From contig NZ_JAJQXA010000003.1 of NCBI RefSeq assembly GCF_021245985.1, positions 186,001 to 250,000 of the forward strand: a stretch of DNA of 64,000 nucleotides, read 5' to 3'. The notes under the pieces were generated by a model that was not told the origin of the DNA, ran no database searches, and was given only the letters and a program-made list of their open reading frames with translations. Position 1 is the stretch's first letter; each line of letters opens with the position of its first letter. Below, piece after piece: positions 35,569 through 44,452 of the stretch. This stretch comes from Flavobacterium soyae. GTDB lineage: Bacteria > Bacteroidota > Bacteroidia > Flavobacteriales > Flavobacteriaceae. The position numbers and the translations under genes are program-made.

Positions 35569-36201
35569 TTAAAAGTTGGCAACATCAAATTTTCGTTTGA
35601 AATTGCTAAATAGATTTCTGTTTTTAAGCCCTGGTTCGATTTCAAATTTACTATTTACATCGATAGCATAAATTGGTAAATTGCTTTTTGAAATTTCTTC
35701 AATGGCTTTTAATTCGTTAATTCCGATTCCGCCGCTCAAAAAGAATGGTTTGTCTGAATTGTATTTTTTTAATATCGTCCAGTCAAATGTTGTTCCGTTG
35801 CCGCCGGGTAATTTTCCTTTTGTATCAAACAGGAAATAATTACAGACAGGTTCGAAAGGTTTTATCACTTCAAAATCAAAGTTTTCATCTGCAGAAAATG
35901 CTTTTATGATTTCGATTTTTTTTGACAGTTTATTTTTTAGTTCCGATACAAATTCAACGGATTCATTTCCATGTAACTGAACGGCTTGCAAATTGTATTT
36001 TGTTACTTTTTCCAGAATTTCTTCCTGACTTTGATTTACAAAAACTCCCACTTTTTTGATTGTTTTTATAAGTTCAGGAATGGTTCCGTTAAAATATCGT
36101 GCGGATTTTTCCCAGAAAATAAATCCCATATAATCGGGTAGGAGTGCGCCTACTTCGAGAATGTTTTTGGGATATTTCATGCCGCATATTTTGAGTTTCA
36201 T
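35569..36201 (-). CDS. trpF: Phosphoribosylanthranilate isomerase
   Basis: The protein has 210 residues. It starts MKLKICGMK, with the catalytic Cys near residue 6, and has FVNQS, LHGNES, and LSGGI phosphate loops of the (beta/alpha)8 barrel. The general acid is the Asp in FLFDTKG. Its N-terminus is short, with no fusion to TrpC, unlike E. coli. Confidence 0.95.
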   Translation of the reverse strand: MKLKICGMKYPKNILEVGALLPDYMGFIFWEKSARYFNGTIPELIKTIKKVGVFVNQSQEEILEKVTKYNLQAVQLHGNESVEFVSELKNKLSKKIEIIKAFSADENFDFEVIKPFEPVCNYFLFDTKGKLPGGNGTTFDWTILKKYNSDKPFFLSGGIGINELKAIEEISKSNLPIYAIDVNSKFEIEPGLKNRNLFSNFKRKFDVANF

Positions 36202-36295
36202 TTTTTTTGATGCTTTAAGCTTTAAGCTTTAGGCTTTAGGCTAAATTAGTAATGTTGAGAAAGGCTTATTGCTTATAGCTTAAAGCCTATAGCTG
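36202..36295. repeat. Inverted TAAGCTTTAGGC repeat between trpC and trpF
   Basis: The words GCTTTAAGCTTTAAGC, TTTAGGCTTTAGGC at the left face GCTTATAGCTTAAAGCC and TATAGC at the right. It forms an imperfect hairpin in the 85-bp gap and touches the 3' end of trpC. Confidence 0.65.
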
Positions 36296-37066
36296 ACTAA
36301 TAAAGTCAACAGCTGCTTGTCCGGCGTTATCGGTTTTCATGAAGTTTTCCCCAATTAAGAAACCTTTGTAACCGTAAGGTTTTAATTCCTGAATGGCTTC
36401 GATTGATGAAATACCGCTTTCGGAAACTTTTACAAAATCATCCGGAATTTGGGATGCCAATTGTTTGCTGAAATCTAAGCTTACTTCAAACGTTTTTAGA
36501 TTTCTGTTGTTTACACCAATCATGTCTAGAGTTGGCATAATCGATTTTTCCAGTTCTTCCTGATTATGTACTTCCAGTAAAACCTCTAAACCTAATTTTT
36601 TGGCAAATTCAGATAATGATTTAATTTCATTACGAGTTAAAACAGCTGCTATCAGAAGAATTAAATCGGCTCCGTGGGCTTTGGCTTCCAGAATTTGGTA
36701 TTCATCGACAATAAATTCTTTTCGCAAAAGCGGAATATTTACGCTTGCTCTTGCCAAAAGTAAATCGTCAAGAGAACCTCCAAAATATTTCCCGTCTGTT
36801 AAAACAGAAATTCCGCAAGCTCCGGCATTTTCATAACCTTTTACAACTTCTTCAACTGTAAAGTTGTGATTAATAACTGATTTTGAAGGAGAACGGCGTT
36901 TGTGTTCTGCAATAATTCCAGTCGAACTTGCTCTTAGTTTTTGGCTTAATGAAATCGTTTCTTTTCCAAAAAATACAGAAGCTTCCAACTGAGAAACCGG
37001 AATGATTGATTTTTTGAGAACGACTTCTCTTTGTTTATCAAATATTATTTTATCTAAAATGTTCAT
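36287..37066 (-). CDS. trpC: Indole-3-glycerol-phosphate synthase
   Basis: The protein has 259 residues. It has the catalytic Lys in AEHKRRSPSK, the second Lys in LLRKEFIVDEYQI, and ESGISS near the end. It converts carboxyphenylaminodeoxyribulose phosphate to indole-3-glycerol phosphate. Standard length, no fusion. Confidence 0.96.
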   Translation of the reverse strand: MNILDKIIFDKQREVVLKKSIIPVSQLEASVFFGKETISLSQKLRASSTGIIAEHKRRSPSKSVINHNFTVEEVVKGYENAGACGISVLTDGKYFGGSLDDLLLARASVNIPLLRKEFIVDEYQILEAKAHGADLILLIAAVLTRNEIKSLSEFAKKLGLEVLLEVHNQEELEKSIMPTLDMIGVNNRNLKTFEVSLDFSKQLASQIPDDFVKVSESGISSIEAIQELKPYGYKGFLIGENFMKTDNAGQAAVDFISQL

Positions 37067-37139
37067 TGTTGTTGTTTTGCCACAAAGTCACAAAGACGCA
37101 AATTTATTAGTGCTAATTCGTGAAATTTGTGTTTGTTTT

Positions 37140-38132
37140 TTATTTACTTAATTCCTGTAATGCTTTTAATGCTTTTAATCCTTTTCCGGATAGTAAACTT
37201 TCTTTTGCCAGTTCAAATCCTTCAAGCGGAGAACATTTTGTAACGGTTGCAATTGCCATTGCTGCATTGGCACAAACTACATTATTCTGTGCTTCGTTTC
37301 CTTTTCCAGATATGATATTAGTGAAAATTTCAGCCGATTCTTCGATGGTTTTTCCGCCTTCGATTTCTGTTTGAGATAAAAGTCTAACACCAAAATCTTC
37401 AGGTTTTAACATTCCTTCCATGTGTGATGTAATCGTTTTGGTTGGGCCTGTTAAAGAGATTTCGTCATATCCGTCAAGTGAATGTAAAATGGTGAAATTG
37501 ATATCAGTATTTTGGTATAAATAAGCATACATTCTGGCTAATTCAAGATTGAAAACTCCAACTAATTGATTTTGCGGGAATGATGGATTTACCATTGGTC
37601 CTAACATATTAAAGAAGGTTTTTACAGCCAATTCTTTACGAATTGGCCCAACATTTTTCATTGCCGGGTGAAATAGGGGAGCGTGCAAAACGCAGATTCC
37701 GGCTTTGTCCATACATTTTTCTAAAAATGAAGGATCATTGCTGAATTTAATTCCCATTTTTTCCATTACGTTACTCGATCCAGAAATTGATGAAACGCCG
37801 TAATTTCCATGTTTGGCAACTTTAATTCCAGCTCCAGCTGAAATAAAAGAGGCTAAAGTCGAGATATTGAAAGTGTCCTTTCCGTCACCGCCAGTTCCGC
37901 ATAAATCGATTGTATTGTAAGCTGATAAATCGACACGAACACACAATTCTAATAAAGCTTCGCGAAATCCCGAAAGTTCATCAATTGTAATGCTTCGCAT
38001 CATAAATACGGTCAAAAATGCCGAAATCTGACTCGGATTGTATTGTCCGCTTGATATATTAATCAAAACGTCTTTTGCTTCTTCTTTAGAAAGTACTTCG
38101 TGATTGATTAATTTGTTTAATATAGTTTTCAT
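37140..38132 (-). CDS. trpD: Anthranilate phosphoribosyltransferase
   Basis: The protein has 330 residues. The diphosphate-binding loop is GTGGDGKDTFNIST, followed by KHGNYGVSS and the HAPLFHPAM region. It attaches the phosphoribosyl group to anthranilate. It is not fused to TrpG. The upstream neighbour is the T9SS protein (45 bp). Confidence 0.97.
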   Translation of the reverse strand: MKTILNKLINHEVLSKEEAKDVLINISSGQYNPSQISAFLTVFMMRSITIDELSGFREALLELCVRVDLSAYNTIDLCGTGGDGKDTFNISTLASFISAGAGIKVAKHGNYGVSSISGSSNVMEKMGIKFSNDPSFLEKCMDKAGICVLHAPLFHPAMKNVGPIRKELAVKTFFNMLGPMVNPSFPQNQLVGVFNLELARMYAYLYQNTDINFTILHSLDGYDEISLTGPTKTITSHMEGMLKPEDFGVRLLSQTEIEGGKTIEESAEIFTNIISGKGNEAQNNVVCANAAMAIATVTKCSPLEGFELAKESLLSGKGLKALKALQELSK

Positions 38133-38177
38133 TTTTTTTTTAAGTCCTTAAAATTCTAATCGAAGTAGAATTTGTTT

Positions 38178-39872
38178 TTATTTTTTGATAAATTTTCCTG
38201 AATCAATAATTGAATTTCCATTCATAATTACATACAGATACACGCCTTTATTAAAATTGCTTGAGACTTGCCATCGGTAAGCTGATGTAGATTCGTCTAA
38301 TTTAATTTGGTTAATATCTTTACCGTTAATGTCGAAAAATTTGATTGAATCGAATTTGTAATTCTGATTTGTTTCAAATGATAAAAAATCACTTGTTGGA
38401 TTAGGGAAAACTTTTACGTTTGTTATTTTAGTGTTTTGAAATTCCTCATTAGATAAATTTCCGCTAAATTCTTTTGCTCCAATATCTACAATTGTTCCAT
38501 TAGATTTGCTTATCGATGGATCCCCAGCATTAACAGCAGGAGAAATACTTCTCAAAGTACAAAAAGATGATTCAGCAGAATTAATAGATTCAAATTCAGG
38601 ATTTACAAAAACATTATAGTATGCATCTGAAGGGGTATTATTTTTGTTTGTTGTGATTATTGGTCCAACACCTACTGGCAAATTATTATTACCATTGCCG
38701 GAATAATTGTTGTAGAATAAATTATAAGAAACTAATTCAGGTTTATGTGTCCCGGTTGAGTAAATTCCATATGAATTATCGGTTATTATATTTGAATTAA
38801 TTTTTGGTTTTGTTACTATGGATTCATTATTATATATGCTAATACCATATTTGTTAGAAAATATAGTATTGTTTACAATATTCGGCATGGCATATGCGAC
38901 ATTAATTCCAACTCCAGAATTAAATAAGATATTACGCTCTATTTTATATGTGCCTTGGACTTGGATAGCATCAAATACACAATTATACACAATGTTATTT
39001 TTAAAAACTGATTGAGGTGAGCTTGTGTGTATATTTATACCTATTATTGAATGATTAAAAATTTCATTATCTTCTATGTTTACAATTCCTGTAGTAAAAA
39101 CAGAAAAGCCATAAGCACAATTGTATAATTTATTGTTTTTAACGGTTAAGTTACCTGTATTTCGAATACTTATTGCACTTTGTTCTGAATATCTAATGAT
39201 ACTGTTAGTTAAAATTAAATTTCCATTTATGTTTAGAAGGCCAATATTGTCATCATTTTTTATTTTACCATATTCGATAATAGAATAATCTATTTTTGAT
39301 GTTCCAGTACTATTAATAACAATTTGATTCCAATCCTTATTTGTTGGAGAAGTTTTATTCGAAGTAAACTTAATGTAGCTGTTTGAAGAGCCATTTGCCA
39401 ATAACGTTCCATTTGCAGTCAAAGAATAATAACCATCGAATTTTATTTCAACGCCTTCTTCAATTGTTAATGTTTGTCCAGCGGGAACGATTATATTTCC
39501 TGTAACTCTATAGGTATTTCCTTTTGTCCATAATCCACTAACATTACCATTTACTAAGACTAAATTGTTAGATGATAAAGTGACATCGTCTAAAACAATA
39601 TTTTCACTAATAAAATAATTTAATAGTTCATAAGTTTGGTAACCATTCTTTTCATATTTAATATTATAAACCCCATTAGCAACAACAGCTGTAAAATTAC
39701 CATCTATTTGAGATGTTGTTTGAGCAAGTACTGCACTAGGAGAAACTGGTGTAAAAGTAATTGTAGAGTTTTCAAAATTTGTGGTGTTATCTAAAAAAAC
39801 TTTACCGCTTACATCAGCTGCAAATGAATAAGTTGAAAGAAGGATAAATAAAGTTAGTAGAATTTTTTTCAT
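38178..39872 (-). CDS. Secreted beta-helix protein with T9SS type A sorting domain
   Basis: The protein has 564 residues. A signal peptide (ends YSFAAD) is followed by a carboxypeptidase-regulatory-like fold (about 22-95). A right-handed parallel beta-helix region (about 100-430; many NxI, NNxI, GI turns) follows. The last 75 residues are a T9SS sorting domain (VFPNPTSDFLSF, GVYLYVI, GKFIKK). It is therefore exported and probably attached to the cell surface. Substrate unknown; beta-helices of this type often bind or cleave polysaccharide. It is inserted between trpG and trpD on the same strand. Confidence 0.88.
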   Translation of the reverse strand: MKKILLTLFILLSTYSFAADVSGKVFLDNTTNFENSTITFTPVSPSAVLAQTTSQIDGNFTAVVANGVYNIKYEKNGYQTYELLNYFISENIVLDDVTLSSNNLVLVNGNVSGLWTKGNTYRVTGNIIVPAGQTLTIEEGVEIKFDGYYSLTANGTLLANGSSNSYIKFTSNKTSPTNKDWNQIVINSTGTSKIDYSIIEYGKIKNDDNIGLLNINGNLILTNSIIRYSEQSAISIRNTGNLTVKNNKLYNCAYGFSVFTTGIVNIEDNEIFNHSIIGINIHTSSPQSVFKNNIVYNCVFDAIQVQGTYKIERNILFNSGVGINVAYAMPNIVNNTIFSNKYGISIYNNESIVTKPKINSNIITDNSYGIYSTGTHKPELVSYNLFYNNYSGNGNNNLPVGVGPIITTNKNNTPSDAYYNVFVNPEFESINSAESSFCTLRSISPAVNAGDPSISKSNGTIVDIGAKEFSGNLSNEEFQNTKITNVKVFPNPTSDFLSFETNQNYKFDSIKFFDINGKDINQIKLDESTSAYRWQVSSNFNKGVYLYVIMNGNSIIDSGKFIKK

Positions 39873-39987
39873 TGTTTTTTATTTGATTTAAATTTATTAG
39901 CAAAAGATAGCTTTTTTTATGCAATTCCTTTTTGCTTCAAACCTACAAAAATGTAGCTTATTTCTTGTTTTTTAATAAAGAATTATT

Positions 39988-40554
39988 TTAGCTTTTAATC
40001 CAATTCTCTAAAATCCTTTTTCCTTTTGGAGTAAGCACACTTTCAGGGTGAAACTGAACACCTCTTACGTCAAATTTTTTGTGTCTCAGTGACATAATCT
40101 GCCCGTTTTCATCGATAGAGGTTGCTTCAAGAGCTTCTGGTAAATTACTGTCAACGACCCATGAATGATATCTGCCCACTTCAAATTCGTTTCCTAAACC
40201 TTCAAATAAAATTTCGTCTGAAACTACTGTTTTTACATTTGTTGCAACGCCGTGGTATACTTTGTCTAGGTTCGAAAGCGTTCCTCCAAAAACTTCTCCA
40301 ATAGCCTGCTGCCCTAAACAAACGCCAAGAATACTTTTTGTTGGTGCATATTTTTTAATTACGGCCTTTAATAAACCCGCTTCATCAGGGATTCCAGGAC
40401 CCGGCGAAAGTAATATTTTATCGAAAGAAGCAATTTCGTCAATTTCGAATTCATCGTTTCTGTAAACCGTAACTTCGCAGTTCAAATCTTCCAGATAGTG
40501 CACTAAATTATAAGTGAAACTATCATAATTGTCTATAACTAATATTTTTTTCAT
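39988..40554 (-). CDS. trpG: Anthranilate synthase component II (glutamine amidotransferase)
   Basis: The protein has 188 residues. The glutaminase triad is Cys in GVCLGQQAIGE and His/Glu in VQFHPESVL; the oxyanion loop is SPGPGIPDEA. It supplies ammonia to TrpE. It could also serve in folate synthesis as PabA, but its place after trpE supports TrpG. Confidence 0.95.
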   Translation of the reverse strand: MKKILVIDNYDSFTYNLVHYLEDLNCEVTVYRNDEFEIDEIASFDKILLSPGPGIPDEAGLLKAVIKKYAPTKSILGVCLGQQAIGEVFGGTLSNLDKVYHGVATNVKTVVSDEILFEGLGNEFEVGRYHSWVVDSNLPEALEATSIDENGQIMSLRHKKFDVRGVQFHPESVLTPKGKRILENWIKS

Positions 40555-40560
40555 TTTTTC

Positions 40561-40593
40561 TAAGGTTCTAAGTTGCTAAGACACTAAGTTTTC
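40561..40593. repeat. CTAAG-type short-period repeat
   Basis: TAAGGTTCTAAGTTGCTAAG followed by ACACTAAG repeats an 8-bp period. It lies between the lipoprotein gene and trpG. Relatives are at 17712, 27131 and 61031. Confidence 0.6.
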
Positions 40594-40639
40594 AAACTGT
40601 TACTGAAAACTGGGACTGAGACTGACAACTATTTTTTAT

Positions 40640-41083
40640 TTATTTTTCTCGAACGTACTTTTCAGTAATAATTCTATCGATTCCTAATTTTTCTACTTTT
40701 TCTATTCCCTTTTGAGTTAAAGTGTCGTTTTTAATTTTTACTACAAACTCAAATTTTCCATTTTCCCATTGGCGGTTGTTGAAGTACTCTAAATTCTCGG
40801 TATAAACACTATCTTTTAAAGTATATTTTCCGCCTCCGCCAAAGAATACTGCATTTGTTGAATCTTTACCATTATTTAAATCATGATTTAAAAAAGCAAA
40901 ATGTGTATCGTTAATAATTTTAATCATTTTTGTTTTTGGATTGAAAGTCGAAAAAGTTGAATCTTTTTCTGTCGTTTCTGCTGATATCAGACGCCAGGTT
41001 CCTTTAATTGGATTCTCTTTTTTTTCCGAATTACAAGAGGTTATTGTAATGATTAAAACTAGAATTGATAATACTTTTTTCAT
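40640..41083 (-). CDS. Lipocalin-like lipoprotein of unknown function
   Basis: The protein has 147 residues. A signal with lipobox ITSC (Cys17) precedes a small beta-rich domain opening with PIKGTWRLISAE, the usual start of lipocalin-like Bacteroidota lipoproteins. It sits between trpE and trpG. No link with tryptophan is evident. Confidence 0.8.
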   Translation of the reverse strand: MKKVLSILVLIITITSCNSEKKENPIKGTWRLISAETTEKDSTFSTFNPKTKMIKIINDTHFAFLNHDLNNGKDSTNAVFFGGGGKYTLKDSVYTENLEYFNNRQWENGKFEFVVKIKNDTLTQKGIEKVEKLGIDRIITEKYVREK

Positions 41084-41182
41084 GGTTTATAGTTTTTTAT
41101 AGTTTGTTTTTATTTTTTAAAGTTTCAGATTTCAAGTTTCACGTTCCAACAACTTGAAACCTGAAACAAAGAAAACTTGAAA

Positions 41183-42583
41183 CTATATTTTTTCTGCCAT
41201 TTCCAGCGCTGTATTCAATGCTCTTAATTTGTTATAAACTTCCTGCATTTCACTTTCTTCGTCAGAACTTGCTACGATTCCGGCGCCGGCCTGGTAATGT
41301 AATTGATGATTTTTACTAAGGAAAGTTCGAATCATAATGGCGTGATTAAAATTACCTTCAAAATCCATAAAACCAATTGCGCCTCCGTAGAAATTACGAT
41401 TTGTTTTTTCGTAATCTTCAATCAATTGCATGGCTCTGTGTTTTGGTGCACCGCTTAAAGTTCCGGCAGGGAAAGTATCGGCGACAACCTGCATCGTCGT
41501 CGCTTTTTCGTGTAAATGACCTGTAACTTTAGAAACCAGGTGAATTACGTGCGAGAAAAACTGAACTTCTCTGTATTTCTCCACATTTACATCGTGACCG
41601 TTTCGGCTTAAATCGTTTCTTGCCAAGTCGACAAGCATTACGTGTTCACTGTTTTCTTTTTTATCTTCTGAAAGTTCTTTGGCTAGAAGTGCATCACGTT
41701 CGTCATTTCCGGTTCTTTTAAAAGTTCCGGCGATGGGGTGAATTTCGGCTTTTCTGTTTTTTACGATAATTTGCGCTTCGGGCGAAGACCCAAATATTTT
41801 GAAATCTCCATAATCAAAAAAGAATAGGTAAGGAGATGGGTTGATGCTTCTTAAGGCTCTGTAAACATTAAATTCGTCACCTTTAAAACCTTGTGTAAAA
41901 CGACGAGATAAAACCAATTGAAAAACGTCTCCGCGAAAGCAATGTTTTTTTGCTAAAGCCACATTGTGTTTAAATTCTTCATCGGTTAAATTAGAGAAAC
42001 CTTCGCCTTCTTTTGAAAATTTGTATGAAGCAATATTTCTGGATTGTAATAATTGTTCGATTTCAGAAATGTTATTTGTTCCATCAACGCTGTGGCAGAA
42101 AATATAGGCTTCGTTTTTAAAGTGATTGATGGCAATGATGTTTTGATAAACGGCATAAAAAACATCCGGAATTGAAGTTGCATTGTCTTTTTTAGCAATC
42201 GAAACTTTCTCGAAATAACGAACGGCATCATAAGAAATGTATCCGAATAATCCATTATTAATGAATTTAAAGTCGTTTTTCTCCGATTGAAATTTGCTTG
42301 AAAACTCCTGAATTACTTCTGGAATATTTGTTGAAGCATCAATTTTAGTCTGCTCTGAAGTTCCGTCAGGGAAAGTTTTTGAAATCGTTTCGTTTTCGAT
42401 TTTAATCGTAGCAATAGGGTTACAGCATACATAAGAGAAACTGTTGTCGTTTCCGTGATAATCACTGCTTTCCAGTAATAAACTATTTGGAAATTTATCT
42501 CTTATTTTAAAATATATACTAACCGGCGTAATGGTGTCTGCCAGGATTTGTTTGTAATGTGTGTTGAGTATAAAAGGTTTCAA
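41183..42583 (-). CDS. trpE: Anthranilate synthase component I (TTG start)
   Basis: The protein has 466 residues. The tryptophan feedback site LLLES (residues 35-39) is intact, and the chorismate-binding core has GTFKRTGNDERDA, DLARNDLSRNG and FPAGTLSGAPKHRAM. The start codon is TTG at 42583: an in-frame TAA lies five codons upstream, and no ATG occurs before well inside the conserved core. Its expression is controlled by the attenuator at 42633-42760. Confidence 0.95.
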   Translation of the reverse strand: MKPFILNTHYKQILADTITPVSIYFKIRDKFPNSLLLESSDYHGNDNSFSYVCCNPIATIKIENETISKTFPDGTSEQTKIDASTNIPEVIQEFSSKFQSEKNDFKFINNGLFGYISYDAVRYFEKVSIAKKDNATSIPDVFYAVYQNIIAINHFKNEAYIFCHSVDGTNNISEIEQLLQSRNIASYKFSKEGEGFSNLTDEEFKHNVALAKKHCFRGDVFQLVLSRRFTQGFKGDEFNVYRALRSINPSPYLFFFDYGDFKIFGSSPEAQIIVKNRKAEIHPIAGTFKRTGNDERDALLAKELSEDKKENSEHVMLVDLARNDLSRNGHDVNVEKYREVQFFSHVIHLVSKVTGHLHEKATTMQVVADTFPAGTLSGAPKHRAMQLIEDYEKTNRNFYGGAIGFMDFEGNFNHAIMIRTFLSKNHQLHYQAGAGIVASSDEESEMQEVYNKLRALNTALEMAEKI

Positions 42584-42632
42584 AGTATGTGTTTTTTAGT
42601 TTTTAATATTTTTTTCTGCTAAAATTTCGACC

Positions 42633-42666
42633 AAAAAAAAAGGCCTGTCGTGATGACAAGCCTTTT
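42633..42666 (-). terminator. trp attenuator terminator
   Basis: Read on the minus strand, AAAAGGCTTGTC pairs with GACAGGCCTTTT (12 bp with one G-U) around the loop ATCAC, then runs into eight or nine T. It lies 38 nt after the leader stop and 50 nt before trpE. The antiterminator segment TCACGAC in its loop and 3' arm is complementary to GTCGTGA at 42704-42710. Confidence 0.93.
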
Positions 42667-42703
42667 ATATTTATAGTTTTGAAAATACCATAGGAAGCTT
42701 AGT

Positions 42704-42760
42704 TCACGACGTTTGACGTAAATTGTTCCACCACCAAGTATTGTTCATTATTGTTCTCAT
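42704..42760 (-). CDS. trpL: trp leader peptide, 18 residues with Trp-Trp-Trp
   Basis: ATG to TGA reads MRTIMNNTWWWNNLRQTS. The three Trp codons are at 42728-42736 (plus-strand coordinates). The sequence GTCGTGA (42704-42710) overlaps the stop codon and can pair with the terminator. If the ribosome stalls at the Trp codons for lack of charged tRNA-Trp, this segment stays free and blocks the terminator; if it reaches the stop, it covers the segment and transcription ends. This matches the known Bacteroid-trp type of attenuation. Confidence 0.93.
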   Translation of the reverse strand: MRTIMNNTWWWNNLRQTS

Positions 42761-42777
42761 ATCTTATTTTGATGTGA

Positions 42778-42785
42778 CAAAGATA
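42778..42785 (-). promoter_or_regulatory. -7 promoter element of the trp operon
   Basis: On the minus strand TATCTTTG matches TAnnTTTG, with a TTG (42809-42811) 23 bp further upstream as the possible -33 element. The leader peptide ATG lies 17 bp downstream of it. Confidence 0.75.
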
Positions 42786-42882
42786 TAAATGTAATTTGAA
42801 TTAGAATACATAAAATCTCAAAAAAAACTTTTCTAATTTTTGAAATTTGTTAAATTTTAAACTCTAAAGTTTGCTTAAGGCC

Positions 42883-44160
42883 TTAGTTTCCAATCGCAAT
42901 CGTATTATTAACATTTGCTCTAAAATCTGGATTTCCTTTGATATTTGGCAGTGTAAACAACTCATTGTTCTTGTATTTTGAGTATTCTATCCCAGAATTT
43001 GGATTGTAATAATTTTGAATTGCAGCATCAGCACTAGATGATTCACTTGTAATTCCGCCGTTGCAATTGTTCACGATTATGTTTTTGAAACTCATTTTTG
43101 CCAAGCTTTCGTCTCCATTTCCAATATTGCTTTCTAATAAAACAAAAGGAGAAAAACCAGAAACAATACTATTGCTTAAATTAAAAAAAGTGTTTTCTCT
43201 AATATGAATAGATTCTCTAACCAGGCCTTGGTTGTTTTCTTCAAGATTTACTAAAGTGATATTGGTTGCATTGATTTTTGTCATTTTTTTAGTCATATCA
43301 GTATTTTGAATCTTATCATAAGAATCGACTTCAAAACATCTTGAACCCGAAATATCTGATGAAAAAGGATGACGAATAGCAATACTGTTGCTGATGCTAA
43401 TTTGAGCTCCTTGTGTAAAATCGAAATCGTCGTCAGTAGTTCTGTATGAAATTAAATTATTCATATTTAAATCTCCTCCGTAACATTCAAAAGAATCGTC
43501 GTTTGAAAAACTGATCTGGATATTGCTTAAAATTGTTTTTCTCCCAACACCAGCCAGAGAAAGACCGTTAAGTTCTTTTTCTGAACTCAGTTTTCTACCG
43601 GCAAATTCTATCCTGACATATTTTAAAATGCCTGAATTGTCTTCGGCATCCTGACCTCCATAATGATTTAATATTGGATCTAAAGTAAAAGGAAGTGTGT
43701 GAAGTCCGCCAAGCGAATTAATTGGAGCTTTTCCTAAAATGATTATTCCGCCCCAGTCTCCCGGACGTCTGTCTGTGATTTCTTTGTTTGAAGTAAAAAC
43801 GATTGGGTCAGTTTCTAAACCTTCGGCCACAATTTTTGCACCATTTGTAACAACAAGAGTTCCGCAGGTTTTATCATCGCCTCTTATTATAGTTCCGGGC
43901 TCGATGGTTAAAGTTGCATTGTTTGTCACATAAACAATACCTACCAGCTGGTAGGTATTTCGTTTTACTAATCTGGTATCTTTGTCAATCGTTCCGGCAA
44001 TTATGTTGGTTGCTTCACTGTATTCTATTTTAGACGGATTAAAATTAGTCCAATTATTCATCCAGTTATTGGTGCCGGTTATTCCTTTTATCTGTTGTTG
44101 AGCTTGTAGAAAAAAAGTGCTTATAAGTGTAATTATTGCAACACATATTTTTGTTTTCAT
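42883..44160 (-). CDS. Secreted beta-helix-like protein
   Basis: The protein has 425 residues. A signal peptide (ends FLQAQ) precedes repeats with LTIEPGTIIRG, IVFTSNKEI, GDWGGIIILG and several NISIS/NLSN turns, the pattern of Bacteroidota outer-surface proteins that begin with a beta-helix. It has no T9SS domain in sight. It stands alone between the trp promoter and the decayed toxin-antitoxin locus. Function unknown. Confidence 0.78.
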   Translation of the reverse strand: MKTKICVAIITLISTFFLQAQQQIKGITGTNNWMNNWTNFNPSKIEYSEATNIIAGTIDKDTRLVKRNTYQLVGIVYVTNNATLTIEPGTIIRGDDKTCGTLVVTNGAKIVAEGLETDPIVFTSNKEITDRRPGDWGGIIILGKAPINSLGGLHTLPFTLDPILNHYGGQDAEDNSGILKYVRIEFAGRKLSSEKELNGLSLAGVGRKTILSNIQISFSNDDSFECYGGDLNMNNLISYRTTDDDFDFTQGAQISISNSIAIRHPFSSDISGSRCFEVDSYDKIQNTDMTKKMTKINATNITLVNLEENNQGLVRESIHIRENTFFNLSNSIVSGFSPFVLLESNIGNGDESLAKMSFKNIIVNNCNGGITSESSSADAAIQNYYNPNSGIEYSKYKNNELFTLPNIKGNPDFRANVNNTIAIGN

Positions 44161-44386
44161 AGCTATAATTTTAATTTCTGTTTTTTGATTTTTATTTTCC
44201 TCAAAATTAGACCCCGAATGTTAATCAATACGGGGATAGTTATTATGAAAGCGTTATTTTATCATTAAGAATGTTATGATTTTGAAAAGAAATAAGATAT
44301 TTAACCAGAGAAAACGCTGCTTCAAAATTGTTTGCAATTAAATTTTCATTTAAAGATAATTTGTAACTTTAATAAAAATAAAAGAA

Positions 44387-44452
44387 ATGGATTTAGATAC
44401 TCGAAAAGTGATTTTTATTAGAGACTTTCTTAAGCTTGAAAGTGAGAAATGA
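44387..44452 (+). pseudogene. Antitoxin fragment of a decayed toxin-antitoxin locus
   Basis: ATG to TGA encodes 21 residues (MDLDTRKVIFIRDFLKLESE, then Lys). This resembles the first 20 residues of small antitoxins that precede ParE/RelE toxins in Flavobacteriia; the usual remaining 50-60 residues are absent. Its stop overlaps the toxin ATG, so an internal deletion seems likely. Confidence 0.6.
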
